Part shown: one piece after another, positions 25,175 to 33,499 of the stretch
Layout of the letters: each line of letters starts with the position of its first letter
Numbering within the stretch: the first letter of the stretch is position 1
Assembly: GCF_000276605.1 (NCBI RefSeq)
Contig: NZ_AKJX01000120.1
Coordinates: forward strand, 1 to 39,452
Direction of reading: 5' to 3'
DNA: 39,452 bases
Source of the DNA: Acidovorax sp. CF316
GTDB taxonomy: Bacteria > Pseudomonadota > Gammaproteobacteria > Burkholderiales > Burkholderiaceae_C
The notes under the pieces: model-generated
What the model was told of the DNA's origin: nothing
Seen by the model: only the letters and a program-made list of their open reading frames with translations
Database searches by the model: none
Position numbers and translations under genes: made by a program

Positions 25175-25615
25175 TCAACCGGGTGTGAACGGCGGCGGCC
25201 GTCGCCTGATGGTCTGCGCCTTGACGATGGCCGTGCTGGTCTGGGCCTTGTCGGCGATGCGGTCGAGCACGCCGTCGAGCTGCTCGATGGAACGCACATA
25301 GACCCGGGCGATGAAGCAATCGTCGCCCGTCACCTTGTCGCACTCACAGAACTCGGGCGTGTCGCGTATCAACTGCTCCACCGCGGCCAGTTGGCCCGGC
25401 AGCGGCTTGATGCGCACGATGGCCTGCAGCTGGTAGCCCAGGGCGCGCGGCTCGATGTCCAGGGTGAAGGCGCGGATCACGCCGCGCTCTTCCAGCCGGC
25501 GCAGCCGCTCGGACACGCTGGGCGCCGACAGGCCCACGCGCTCGGCCAGCAGCTTGAGCGAGGTGCGCGCATCCGCATGCAGCACCGACAGAATGGATTG
25601 ATCGACCAGGTCCAT
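25175..25615 (-). CDS. Lrp/AsnC-family transcriptional regulator
   Basis: A 146-residue Lrp/AsnC regulator: DNA-binding half ~1-55 (VDQSILSVLHADARTSLKLLAERVGLSAPSVSERLRRLEERGVI) and the ligand-sensing RAM half ~65-140 with CDKVTGDDCFIARVYV. Such proteins usually sense amino acids. The divergent EamA-type exporter is its likely target; the 130-bp gap between them is AT-rich for this genome. The ATG at 25615 fits the family start. Full length for the family. Confidence 0.93.
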   Translation of the reverse strand: MDLVDQSILSVLHADARTSLKLLAERVGLSAPSVSERLRRLEERGVIRAFTLDIEPRALGYQLQAIVRIKPLPGQLAAVEQLIRDTPEFCECDKVTGDDCFIARVYVRSIEQLDGVLDRIADKAQTSTAIVKAQTIRRRPPPFTPG

Positions 25616-25745
25616 GGAAAATTACTCCAGATTCAAGCCATGCCTTGGATTATGAGGACTATCTGAGCAATCGACTTTTTTTGACCATTCACCTGGCAGC
25701 GCCATTTTTCTACACTCTGTGCATCGGATACAAGGTGGAACGGTG
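25616..25745. promoter_or_regulatory. AT-rich divergent promoter region of lrp-like and eamA-like genes
   Basis: The 130-bp gap has a seven-T run and scattered A/T tracts around 25650-25700, unlike the surrounding DNA, and a TACACT hexamer at ~25712. Lrp-type regulators prefer such sequences, so the operator is expected here. No exact site could be fixed. Confidence 0.45.
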
Positions 25746-26651
25746 ATGGACAAGAAGACGCAGGGCACGCTCGAAATGGGTGGTGCGATGGCCATTTCGG
25801 GCACGATAGGCTGGTTCGTCGTGCAATCGGGGCTGGCGGCGCTGGACGTGGTGTTCTGGCGCTGCGCCTTCGGCGCGGCCACGCTGGCGCTGGTGTGCGC
25901 CGCCATGGGCCTGCTGCGCGGGGTGCTCACCTGGCGCCAGGCGGGCTGGGCCGCGCTCGGCGGCGTGGCCATTGTCACCAACTGGCTGCTGCTGTTCGGC
26001 GCGTACGCGCATGCCTCGATCTCCATCGCCACGGCGGTCTACAACACCCAGCCCTTCATGCTGGTGGCTTTCGGCGCCCTGCTCTTCGGCGAGCGCATCA
26101 CCCTCGCCAAGCTCGGCTGGCTGGCCCTGGCCTTTGGCGGCATGCTGCTCATCGTGCAGGCCCGGCCGGGCGCCAGCTTCGCGGGCAGCCACTATGCGCT
26201 GGGCATCGCCATGGCGCTGGGCGCGGCCTTCTTCTGGGCCGTTGCCTCGGTCATCGCCAAGCGGCTCACGGGCACGCCACCGCACCTGATCGCGCTGGTG
26301 CAGGTCTGCGTGGGGGTGCTCATGCTGGCCCCGTTCGCCCATTTCGGCGAGCTGCCCCGCGATGCGCGTACCTGGATGCTGCTGGTCACGGTGGGCGTGG
26401 TGCACACCGGGCTGATGTACATCCTGCTCTACGGCGCAGTGCAGAAGCTGCCCACCTACCTGCAGGGCGCGCTGTCCTTCATCTACCCAATAGTCGCCAT
26501 CGCGGTGGACTTCGTGGCCTTCGGCCACCGGCTGCAGCCCGCGCAGTGGCTCGGGGCCGCGGCCATCCTTCTGGCCGCGGCCGCGATGAACCTGCAAGGC
26601 AATCGGCCGCGGGCGACGACCCCGCAGCCCACAGCGCAAGGCGTGAAGTAG
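25746..26651 (+). CDS. EamA-family (DMT) transporter
   Basis: A 301-residue membrane protein with about ten helices in two EamA repeats: the first (~8-135) contains DVVFWRCAFGA and YNTQPFMLVAFGALLFGERI, the second (~145-285) contains GAAFFWAVASVIAKRL and LSFIYPIVAIAVDFVAFGHRLQPAQWLGAAAILLAA. DMT transporters of this type mainly export amino acids or other metabolites; the substrate is unknown. The ATG at 25746 has an AAGGTGG site; an in-frame GTG three bases upstream and the longer 25719 start are less likely. It is divergent from the Lrp/AsnC regulator. Confidence 0.93.
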   Translation: MDKKTQGTLEMGGAMAISGTIGWFVVQSGLAALDVVFWRCAFGAATLALVCAAMGLLRGVLTWRQAGWAALGGVAIVTNWLLLFGAYAHASISIATAVYNTQPFMLVAFGALLFGERITLAKLGWLALAFGGMLLIVQARPGASFAGSHYALGIAMALGAAFFWAVASVIAKRLTGTPPHLIALVQVCVGVLMLAPFAHFGELPRDARTWMLLVTVGVVHTGLMYILLYGAVQKLPTYLQGALSFIYPIVAIAVDFVAFGHRLQPAQWLGAAAILLAAAAMNLQGNRPRATTPQPTAQGVK

Positions 26652-26737
26652 GCCCATGAGATAAGCACAAAATATCAAAACCTGCCGGCAGCAATGGGCA
26701 CCATCGGTGGCTTCTATCTCAACCAAGGAGCACCCCC

Positions 26738-27094
26738 ATGGACCACGCAATGCAAACCACCTGGGAAACCTACGTCGCCTCATGGAAGGCGCCCACCGCC
26801 GCTGAAAAGCAGGCCCTGTTCGCCGCCAGCCTGGACGAACAATGCACCTACACCGACCCGCTGGGGGTTGCGTCCGGCTGGGAGGCGCTCGGAGAGACCA
26901 TGCAGGGCTTTCACCAACAGTTGCCGGGCGCCTACTTCGTGACCGAGCGCTTTGCGAGCCACCACCAGCACTGCATGGCCCAGTGGAAGATGGTGGGCGC
27001 CGATGGCGCGGTGCTCGGCGAGGGGGTAAGCTTTGGCCAGTTCAACGATCAGGGCAAGCTGCTGGCGATGACCGGCTTCTACGACACCCCTTGA
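26738..27094 (+). CDS. NTF2/SnoaL-like protein
   Basis: A 118-residue protein with an NTF2-like fold pattern: TWETYVASWKAPTAAEKQALFAASLDEQCTYTDPLGVASGWEAL, then CMAQWKMVGADGAVLGEGVSFGQFNDQGKLLAMTGFYD. The cavity residues give no clear catalytic set, so function is unknown. A strong AAGGAG precedes the ATG at 26738. It lies 15 bp before an AraC-GyrI regulator on the same strand, so the two are very likely cotranscribed. The upstream leader contains two pairs of inverted repeats (7 bp at 26657/26715, 6 bp at 26652/26694), which may form a structured RNA. Confidence 0.8.
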   Translation: MDHAMQTTWETYVASWKAPTAAEKQALFAASLDEQCTYTDPLGVASGWEALGETMQGFHQQLPGAYFVTERFASHHQHCMAQWKMVGADGAVLGEGVSFGQFNDQGKLLAMTGFYDTP

Positions 27095-27109
27095 AGGAAG
27101 AAGCCCGGC

Positions 27110-27982
27110 ATGTTCTACCTGCACCGCATCCAGCGCGGCATCGACTTCATCGAGGCGCATCTCGATACCGACATCGCCCTGTCGGACGTGGCGCAGGCCG
27201 CCGGGCTGAGCCAGTGGCACTTCCAGCGCATCTTCAAGGCCCTGACCAACGAGACCTTGAAGACCTACATCCGGTCGCGGCGCTTCGCCAAGGCGCTGGA
27301 CCAGTTGCTCCACACGCGCCTGGGCATCCTGGACATTGCCCTGGCGGCCGGCTACGACACGCAGGAGAGCTTCACCCGGGCCTTCAAGGCCTGCTTCGAG
27401 CTCACGCCCAACCAGTACCGCAAGTTCGGCAGGCGAAGCCTCTTCGTCAAGAAGATCCAGTTCGACGAGGACTACCTGCGCCAGCTGGACCGCAACCTGT
27501 CACTCACCCCGGACATCCAGGAGCGCCCGCCCTTGCACTTGGTGGGGCTGGCCACCCATTTCTACGGGGCCGACTCCGACAAGGACAACCTGGGACAGAA
27601 GCTGCCCCCGCTGTGGGCCAGCTTCATGCCCCGGCTGGCAGAAATCCCCCACCGGGTGCCCGGGGTCTGCTACGGCGTGGTGAGCCAGACCGCGAGCACC
27701 AGCGACCTGTTGCTGTACCACGCCGCCATCGAGGTCTCGCACGCCGGCGCCTTGCCCGAAGGCATGGTGCACTTCGAAGTGCCGGCCGCGCGCTACGCCA
27801 CGTTCGAGCACCGGGGCGCGCCGGAGAACGTGAACCACACCGTCAACTACATCTACGCCAACTGGCTGGCAGGTGCCGAACAGCGCCACAGCGGCGGTGC
27901 GGACCTGGAAATCTATGGGCCAGGCTACCAGGGTGGCTCGGACGCGTCCGTCATGCACTACGCCGTGCCTGTGCTCGGGTAA
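27110..27982 (+). CDS. AraC-family regulator with GyrI-like ligand-binding domain
   Basis: A 290-residue protein. Residues ~5-105 form the AraC DNA-binding domain (IALSDVAQAAGLSQWHFQRIFKALTNETLKTYIRSRR and AAGYDTQESFTRAFKACFELTPNQYRK). Residues ~135-288 form a GyrI-like/SOUL-type effector domain (FEVPAARYATFEHRGAPENVNHTVNYIYANWL). This is the Rob/SoxS-like plus GyrI arrangement, in which the second half binds small hydrophobic compounds. It follows the NTF2-like gene by 15 bp and may control it, with the NTF2-like protein as a possible partner or target. The ATG at 27110 follows a GAAGGAAG site. Confidence 0.9.
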   Translation: MFYLHRIQRGIDFIEAHLDTDIALSDVAQAAGLSQWHFQRIFKALTNETLKTYIRSRRFAKALDQLLHTRLGILDIALAAGYDTQESFTRAFKACFELTPNQYRKFGRRSLFVKKIQFDEDYLRQLDRNLSLTPDIQERPPLHLVGLATHFYGADSDKDNLGQKLPPLWASFMPRLAEIPHRVPGVCYGVVSQTASTSDLLLYHAAIEVSHAGALPEGMVHFEVPAARYATFEHRGAPENVNHTVNYIYANWLAGAEQRHSGGADLEIYGPGYQGGSDASVMHYAVPVLG

Positions 27983-28016
27983 TTGAGTTGGATAGTACGG
28001 GCACAATCACCGCCCA

Positions 28017-30833
28017 GTGACACGTTCCGATGACCCCTTTCCCTCCCCCGCAGAACCGAACCTACCGCGTTCCGACCGCCAGGCGGTGATCGCCGCCTGG
28101 GTGGCCGCCCTGCGCCGCCAGGCCGGGGCCGATGCGCTCAAGGCCCTGCCCCCGCTGACGGACGCCGAGGCCGCGCGCGTGATGGGGCTGATGCGGGGCG
28201 ATGGCAATGAAGCCCCCCAATCCCCGCAGCGCCCGGCCTTGCCCCCAGGCATTGCCGCCGGCCACTTCCAGCCGCGCATCACCCTCATGACCCTGGGCCG
28301 GGGCGAGGGGCTGCTGGGCCTCAAGCCCCAGGGCAAGATGGGCCCGCGCGGTGACAGCGTGACGCTGGTGCAGATCGACTGGACCTACCGCCTCGAAGAC
28401 GCGCGACAGGCCGCCATCGCTTGGCAGGCGCCGGCGCCCACCTCCATCCTCAACTCGCGCCCGGCACCGCTCGTGGACCTGTACGACACCGGCGGCCCCG
28501 TGGTGCGCATGCAGCGCGACCTGGCGGCCGAATCCGACGCCATGGACCTGGTCTGGGAGCTGGGCCTGCAGCCCCTGGACGCGCGCACCCTGCAGTGGCG
28601 CAACCGCGATGCCGGCGCCAGCCTGGGCCCGGTGTGGACGCTGGCGCAGGAGGCCTTCTTCGGCGACTTCTGGGCCGAACAGGTGCCACGCCTTGCGGCC
28701 CAGGGCTGGAGCGTGGTGGTGCGGCCCGGCTTTGCACACGAGAGCGTGCCCGTGCAACGCTGGAAGCTCCTCATCGCCCCCGACACCGGCGAGGTACTGG
28801 GCAAGGAAGTGGCCGGCCCCGTGGGCCCGCGCGAACGCCCGGTGCAAAAGCTGCAGTTGCCCGCGCGCGAAGGCGCCTGGCTGCTGAGCCTGGGCATCGA
28901 GATCGACGGCGAGACGCTGGACCTGGCGCCCATGCTGGCCGACCTGCTCAAGCGCGATGCGCGCTGGCTCATCGCGCGGCGCATGGCGCGCATCGACGAC
29001 CTGGAGACCATCTCGCTGCGCGCACCGGGCGGGCGGCGCATCGACGCACCCGCCGGCCCGCTCAAGGCCATCGTGGGCGCCATGGTCGATCTGCTCACCG
29101 ACCCCGAGCGCAACCAGCGCCAGGAGGGTGACCCGCTGCGCCTGGGCGCCTGGGAGCTGCGCCGGCTCGAAGCCCTGCGCGCCGGCCTGGTGCAGGCCCA
29201 CCGCGTGGACAGTGCCAACAACTGGCAGTTGCAGGGCGATATTGGCCTGTCGCAACTGGCCAGGCGCCTCAAGGCCATCGGTAGGCCCGAGCCGGTCGCC
29301 GCACCCGAGGGCCTGCAGGTGCAGCTGCGCCCCTACCAGCTCGAAGGCCTGGCCTGGCTGCAGTACCTGCGCGCGCAGGGCCTGGGCGGCATCCTGGCCG
29401 ATGACATGGGCCTCGGGAAAACCGCGCAGGCCCTGGCCCATGTCCTGGTGGAAAAGGAGGCCGGCCGCCTCACGCGCCCGGCCCTGGTGGTGCTGCCCAC
29501 CTCGCTGCTGTTCAACTGGCAGGCCGAGGCCCGGCGCATGGCCCCGGGCCTGCGCGTGCTGGCCCTGCACGGGCCTGACCGTGGCAAGGCGTTTGCCGAG
29601 ATTGCCGACCACGACCTGGTGCTGACCACCTACCCCCTGCTCTGGCGCGACGTGGAGGCGCTGGCGGGGCAGGCCTTCCACCTGCTGATCCTGGACGAAG
29701 CGCAGATGGTCAAGAACGCCGGCAGCCGCAGCGCGCGCGCCCTGCGCCGCCTGCAGGCCCCGCACCTGCTGTGCCTGACCGGCACGCCGCTGGAAAACCA
29801 CCTGGGCGAGCTCTGGGCGCAGTTCGACTTCCTGATGCCCGGCTTTCTGGGCGACGTGCGCAGCTTCAACGCCCGCTGGCGCAAGCCCATCGAGGAGAAC
29901 GGCGAAACCCTGCGCGCCCAGTTGCTCTCGCAGCGCGTGCGCCCCTTCATCCTGCGCCGGCGCAAGCAGGACGTGGCCACCGAGCTGCCCCCGCGCACCG
30001 AAGTCATCCAGCACGTGCAACTGCAGGGCAAGCAGCGCGAGCTGTACGAGGCCGTGCGCACCACGGTCGACAAGCAGGTGCGCCGGGTGCTGGAGCGCGA
30101 GAGCTTCGACGGCGCGCAGATCAGCATCCTCGACGCCCTGCTCAAGCTGCGCCAAGTGTGCTGCGACCCGCGACTGGTCAAGGGCAGCAAGATGGCGGCC
30201 AGCATGGAGCGCGCCAAGCTCGAACTGCTGGCCGACATGCTGCCCGCCCTGGTGGCCGAGGGCCGGCGCGTGCTGGTGTTCTCGCAGTTCACCGAGATGC
30301 TGGAGCTGGTGGCCCAGCAGTTGCAGGTGCTGGAACTGCCCTTCCTGGCCCTCACCGGCCAGACGCCACCGGGCCAGCGCGGCGCGGTGGTGCAGCGCTT
30401 CCAGGCGCAGGACGAGACCAGCCCGCCCATCCTGCTGGCGAGCCTCAAGGCCGGCGGCGTCGGCCTGAACCTCACGGCCGCCGACACGGTGGTCCATGTG
30501 GACCCCTGGTGGAACCCGGCCGTGGAGGAGCAGGCCACGGCCCGCGCCCACCGCATCGGCCAGGACCAGCCGGTCTTCGTTTACAAGCTGGTGGTGGAAG
30601 GCAGCATCGAGGAGCGCATGCTGGAACTGCAGGCGCGCAAGGCCGCACTGGCCCAGGGCGTGCTGGGGCATGACGGGGAAGGCGCCGTCAAGTTCAGCGA
30701 GGCCGACCTGCAGGCCCTGCTGGCGCCGCTGTCGGAGCCGCAGAACAACCCGCTGGCGATACCGGGCGAGGACGCCAAACGCTGGGGCGGGACGGGGCTT
30801 CGCAGAGCGCTGCCGTTCGTGCCGGATCCCTGA
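28017..30833 (+). CDS. SNF2-family DEAD/DEAH-box helicase
   Basis: A 938-residue SWI2/SNF2-type ATPase. An N-terminal ~430 residues without SWIM-type zinc cysteines precedes the motor. Motor motifs: LRPYQLEGLAWLQYL, Walker A DDMGLGKTAQ (~464-470), LTTYPLLWRD, DEAQ (~558-561), LTGTPLENH, QFTEMLEL, LLASLKAGGVGLNLTAADTVVHVDPWWNPAVEEQA and motif VI ATARAHRIGQ (~835). Such proteins translocate on double-stranded DNA and remodel protein-DNA complexes; bacterial ones assist transcription recycling or repair. GTG at 28017 is the only start near the conserved N-terminal residues and no ribosome site is clear; a CACAAT hexamer lies at 28002-28007. It precedes the ada-alkB operon. Confidence 0.9.
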   Translation: MTRSDDPFPSPAEPNLPRSDRQAVIAAWVAALRRQAGADALKALPPLTDAEAARVMGLMRGDGNEAPQSPQRPALPPGIAAGHFQPRITLMTLGRGEGLLGLKPQGKMGPRGDSVTLVQIDWTYRLEDARQAAIAWQAPAPTSILNSRPAPLVDLYDTGGPVVRMQRDLAAESDAMDLVWELGLQPLDARTLQWRNRDAGASLGPVWTLAQEAFFGDFWAEQVPRLAAQGWSVVVRPGFAHESVPVQRWKLLIAPDTGEVLGKEVAGPVGPRERPVQKLQLPAREGAWLLSLGIEIDGETLDLAPMLADLLKRDARWLIARRMARIDDLETISLRAPGGRRIDAPAGPLKAIVGAMVDLLTDPERNQRQEGDPLRLGAWELRRLEALRAGLVQAHRVDSANNWQLQGDIGLSQLARRLKAIGRPEPVAAPEGLQVQLRPYQLEGLAWLQYLRAQGLGGILADDMGLGKTAQALAHVLVEKEAGRLTRPALVVLPTSLLFNWQAEARRMAPGLRVLALHGPDRGKAFAEIADHDLVLTTYPLLWRDVEALAGQAFHLLILDEAQMVKNAGSRSARALRRLQAPHLLCLTGTPLENHLGELWAQFDFLMPGFLGDVRSFNARWRKPIEENGETLRAQLLSQRVRPFILRRRKQDVATELPPRTEVIQHVQLQGKQRELYEAVRTTVDKQVRRVLERESFDGAQISILDALLKLRQVCCDPRLVKGSKMAASMERAKLELLADMLPALVAEGRRVLVFSQFTEMLELVAQQLQVLELPFLALTGQTPPGQRGAVVQRFQAQDETSPPILLASLKAGGVGLNLTAADTVVHVDPWWNPAVEEQATARAHRIGQDQPVFVYKLVVEGSIEERMLELQARKAALAQGVLGHDGEGAVKFSEADLQALLAPLSEPQNNPLAIPGEDAKRWGGTGLRRALPFVPDP

Positions 30834-30862
30834 CGGCACCGGGGCGACTGCCAACGGTGCAG

Positions 30863-30875
30863 AATTCAAAAGCAA
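30863..30875 (+). promoter_or_regulatory. ada: Ada box upstream of ada operon
   Basis: AAT (30863-30865), six bases, then GCAA (30872-30875), an exact match to the A-box/B-box element AAT-N6-GCAA reported for methylated Ada at E. coli ada and aidB. It lies 70 bp before the ada ATG, 31 bp upstream of a TACAGT -10-like hexamer (30907-30912), just upstream of the weak -35 region, as expected for activation. Confidence 0.65.
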
Positions 30876-30944
30876 GCTTCGGGGTGCGTGCACGGCGGTC
30901 CATTTTTACAGTGGGGCCATCTCCAACACCTTTGCGAGGCCCCC

Positions 30945-32099
30945 ATGAACACCACCACCACCGCATTCGCCCACCGCAGCATGCCCACCAGCCACCCGCC
31001 CAAGGCCAGCGCCAAGGCCGCCCAGGCCGCGGCCACCCTGGCCGACCCGCGCTGGGCGGCGGTGCGCTCGCGCGACGCTGCGGCCGACGGCCGCTTCTAC
31101 TACTCGGTGCAGACCACCGGCGTCTACTGTCGCCCGAGCTGCGCCGCCCGGCCGGCGCTGCCCGAGAACGTGCGCTTCCACGACAGCACCGCCGATGCCG
31201 AACGCGCCGGCTTTCGCCCCTGCAAGCGCTGCAAGCCGACCCAGGCATCGCCCGTGGCGCACCACGCGGCCCTGGTCACCGAGGCCTGCCGCATCATCGA
31301 GGCGGCCGAGGCGCCGCCCACGCTCGACGCGCTGGCCGCCCGCATGGGCCTGAGCGCCCACCACTTCCACCGCATCTTCAAGCAGGCCACGGGCCTCACG
31401 CCCAAGGCCTATGGCGCCGCACAGCGCGCGCAGCGCGTGCGCAGCGAACTGGCCGCGTCCCAGGCCGGCAGCGTGACCGATGCCATCTTCAACGCGGGCT
31501 ACAACGCCACCAGCCGCTTCTACGAAGAGGCCGATGGCGTGCTGGGTATGACGCCCACGCGCTACCAGGCGGGTGGCAGGCAGGTCACCATCCGCTTCGC
31601 CATCGCGCAGTGCTCGCTGGGCGCCCTCCTCGTGGCGCAGAGCGGGCGCGGTGTGTGCGCCATTTTGCTGGGGGACGACGCCCAGTTGCTGGCGCAGGAT
31701 CTGCAGGACCGCTTTCCCCAGGCCCACCTGGTGGGCGACGACCGCAGCTTCGATGCGCTGGTGGCGCGGGTCGTGGCCTTCGTGGAAGCCCCTGGCCTGG
31801 GCCTGGACCTGCCGCTGGACGTGCAGGGCACGGCCTTCCAGCAGCGTGTGTGGCAGGCGCTGCAGGCCATCCCCGCCGGTGCAACAGCCAGCTATGCCGA
31901 GATTGCCCAGCGCATCGGCTCCCCCACGGCGGCCCGCGCCGTGGCACAGGCCTGCGCGGCCAATGCCCTGGCCGTGGCCATCCCCTGCCATCGGGTGGTG
32001 CGCAACGACGGCGCGCTGTCGGGCTACCGCTGGGGCGTGGAGCGCAAGCAGGCCCTGCTGGAGCGCGAGCAGCGCCAGACCAAGGGCCAGCCCGCATGA
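30945..32099 (+). CDS. ada: Bifunctional Ada regulator/methyltransferase
   Basis: A 384-residue Ada. After a ~30-residue Ala-rich N-terminus come the zinc/phosphotriester domain with Cys62, Cys66, Cys93 and Cys96 (YCRPSC and CKRC), the AraC-type helix-turn-helix (~105-210), and the O6-methylguanine transferase domain with the acceptor Cys348 in AIPCHRVV. Methylation of the first cysteine turns Ada into an activator in E. coli; the second removes O6-methylguanine. The ATG at 30945 was chosen over 30888 because the upstream residues are not family-like and the ATG sits at a suitable distance from the promoter. The stop codon overlaps the next gene by 4 bp. Likely autoregulated through the Ada box at 30863-30875. 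Confidence 0.95.
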   Translation: MNTTTTAFAHRSMPTSHPPKASAKAAQAAATLADPRWAAVRSRDAAADGRFYYSVQTTGVYCRPSCAARPALPENVRFHDSTADAERAGFRPCKRCKPTQASPVAHHAALVTEACRIIEAAEAPPTLDALAARMGLSAHHFHRIFKQATGLTPKAYGAAQRAQRVRSELAASQAGSVTDAIFNAGYNATSRFYEEADGVLGMTPTRYQAGGRQVTIRFAIAQCSLGALLVAQSGRGVCAILLGDDAQLLAQDLQDRFPQAHLVGDDRSFDALVARVVAFVEAPGLGLDLPLDVQGTAFQQRVWQALQAIPAGATASYAEIAQRIGSPTAARAVAQACAANALAVAIPCHRVVRNDGALSGYRWGVERKQALLEREQRQTKGQPA

Positions 32100-32830
32100 A
32101 TGCCCGCCTCCCCGAACACGCCACGGACTGGGCCGCCCGCGCCAGTGCCATCGGCTGGGCCGAAGTCACGGACGGCCTGAACGCCCAGGGCGCTGCCATT
32201 CTCCCGGCCCTGCTCAGCCCCGGGGAATGCCAGGCGCTCGCGGGCCTGTACCCGGACGGCAGCCGCTTTCGCAGCCGCGTGGTGATGGCGCGCCACGGCT
32301 TCGGCCAGGGCGAGTACCAGTACTTTGCCTACCCGCTGCCGCCCCTGGTGGCCGGTCTGCGCGAGGCGCTGTACCCACACCTGTGCCCACTGGCCAACCA
32401 CTGGAATGCGGTGATGGACATCCCCACCCGCTATCCGGCCACGCACGCCGAGTTCATCGACCGCTGCCATGCGGCCGGCCAGGTGCGGCCCACGCCGCTC
32501 TTGCTGCAGTACCAGGCGGGCGACTACAACTGCCTGCACCAGGACCTGTATGGCGAGCATGTGTTTCCGCTGCAGGTGGCGATCTTGCTGTCGGAGCCCG
32601 GGCGCGACTTCACGGGCGGTGAGTTCGTGCTGACCGAGCAGCGCCCGCGCATGCAGTCGCGCGCCGAAGTCGTGCCCCTGCGCCAGGGCGATGCAGTCGT
32701 TTTTGCCGTGCACCACCGCCCGGTCAACGCCACGCGCGGCCCCTACCGCGTGAACATGCGCCATGGCGTGAGCCGGTTGCGCTCAGGCATGCGGCACACG
32801 GCGGGCATCATCTTCCACGACGCGACATGA
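32096..32830 (+). CDS. DUF2086/Oxygenase-NA type 2-oxoglutarate, Fe(II) oxygenase
   Basis: A 244-residue Fe(II)/2-oxoglutarate dioxygenase. His148-x-Asp150 in CLHQDLYGEHVFPLQVAIL, distal His206/207 in FAVHHRPV and Arg218 in YRVNMRHGVSR fit the facial triad and the 2OG-binding Arg. The pattern CLHQDLYGEHVFPLQ with RHGVSRLRSG near the C-terminus and IIFHD at the end matches, from memory, Pfam's DUF2086/Oxygenase-NA family, which is predicted to act on damaged nucleic acid by oxidative demethylation. ATG at 32096 overlaps the ada stop codon (ATGA) and the gene overlaps alkB the same way at 32827, so all three are translationally coupled. Its true substrate is not known to me. Confidence 0.85.
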   Translation: MNARLPEHATDWAARASAIGWAEVTDGLNAQGAAILPALLSPGECQALAGLYPDGSRFRSRVVMARHGFGQGEYQYFAYPLPPLVAGLREALYPHLCPLANHWNAVMDIPTRYPATHAEFIDRCHAAGQVRPTPLLLQYQAGDYNCLHQDLYGEHVFPLQVAILLSEPGRDFTGGEFVLTEQRPRMQSRAEVVPLRQGDAVVFAVHHRPVNATRGPYRVNMRHGVSRLRSGMRHTAGIIFHDAT

Positions 32831-33498
32831 GCCTGAACCTGTTTGGCCATGAGGAGGAAGCCGCGCTGCTCCAGCAGCAGGCCGGCACGCGGCAGGCTGT
32901 GGCCCCCGGGGCCGTGCTGCTGCGCGGCTTTGCGCTCGATGTGGCACCGGCGCTGCTGCAGGCGGTCGACGGCATCGCCGGGCATGCACCCTTCCGGCAC
33001 CTGGAAACCCCGGGCGGCCAGCGCATGTCGGTGGCCATGACCAACAGCGGCCCGCTGGGCTGGATCTCCGACCGCAGCGGCTACCGCTATGGCCGGGCCG
33101 ACCCGCTCAGCGGCCGGCCCTGGCCGCCCCTGCCCGCCGTATTCGCCACGCTGGCGCACGGGGCGGCCGATGCTGCGGGCTTTGCGGGCTTCGCGCCCGA
33201 TGCCTGCCTGATCAACCGCTATGCGCCCGGTGCCCGCCTGTCGTTGCACCAGGACAAGGACGAGCGCAACCACGGCCACCCCATCGTCTCGGTGTCGCTG
33301 GGCATCCCTGCCGTCTTCCTGTTCGGCGGCGATGCGCGGGCCGACAAGGCGCAGCGCATTCCCCTGGTCCATGGCGATGTGGTGGTCTGGGGCGGACCGG
33401 CGCGGCTGCGCTACCACGGCGTGATGCCGCTGGCCGAGGCGGAGCACCCGCTGACGGGTGCTCTGCGCATCAACCTCACCTTCCGCAAGGCCGGATAA
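32827..33498 (+). CDS. alkB: DNA oxidative demethylase AlkB
   Basis: A 223-residue AlkB. All E. coli AlkB active-site residues are present at a constant offset of ten: His141, Asp143 (LHQDKDE), His197 (RYHGV), Arg214 and Arg220 (RINLTFR), against E. coli His131, Asp133, His187, Arg204 and Arg210. MTNSGPLGWISDRSGYRY and LINRYAPGARLSLHQD are typical of DNA-repair AlkBs. It reverses 1-methyladenine and 3-methylcytosine damage with Fe(II) and 2-oxoglutarate. The ATG overlaps the preceding stop codon (ATGA). Third gene of the ada operon. It ends 1 bp before the convergent DUF3592 gene. Confidence 0.97.
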   Translation: MSLNLFGHEEEAALLQQQAGTRQAVAPGAVLLRGFALDVAPALLQAVDGIAGHAPFRHLETPGGQRMSVAMTNSGPLGWISDRSGYRYGRADPLSGRPWPPLPAVFATLAHGAADAAGFAGFAPDACLINRYAPGARLSLHQDKDERNHGHPIVSVSLGIPAVFLFGGDARADKAQRIPLVHGDVVVWGGPARLRYHGVMPLAEAEHPLTGALRINLTFRKAG

Positions 33499-33499
33499 C

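Noticed and set aside
25679-25720. A -35/-10 promoter for the EamA gene from TTGACC and TACACT
   Set aside because: The spacing is 24 bp or more, too far for a sigma-70 promoter.
28062-30893. 943-codon minus-strand open frame inside the SNF2 gene
   Set aside because: No motifs and biased composition; the plus strand has all helicase motifs.
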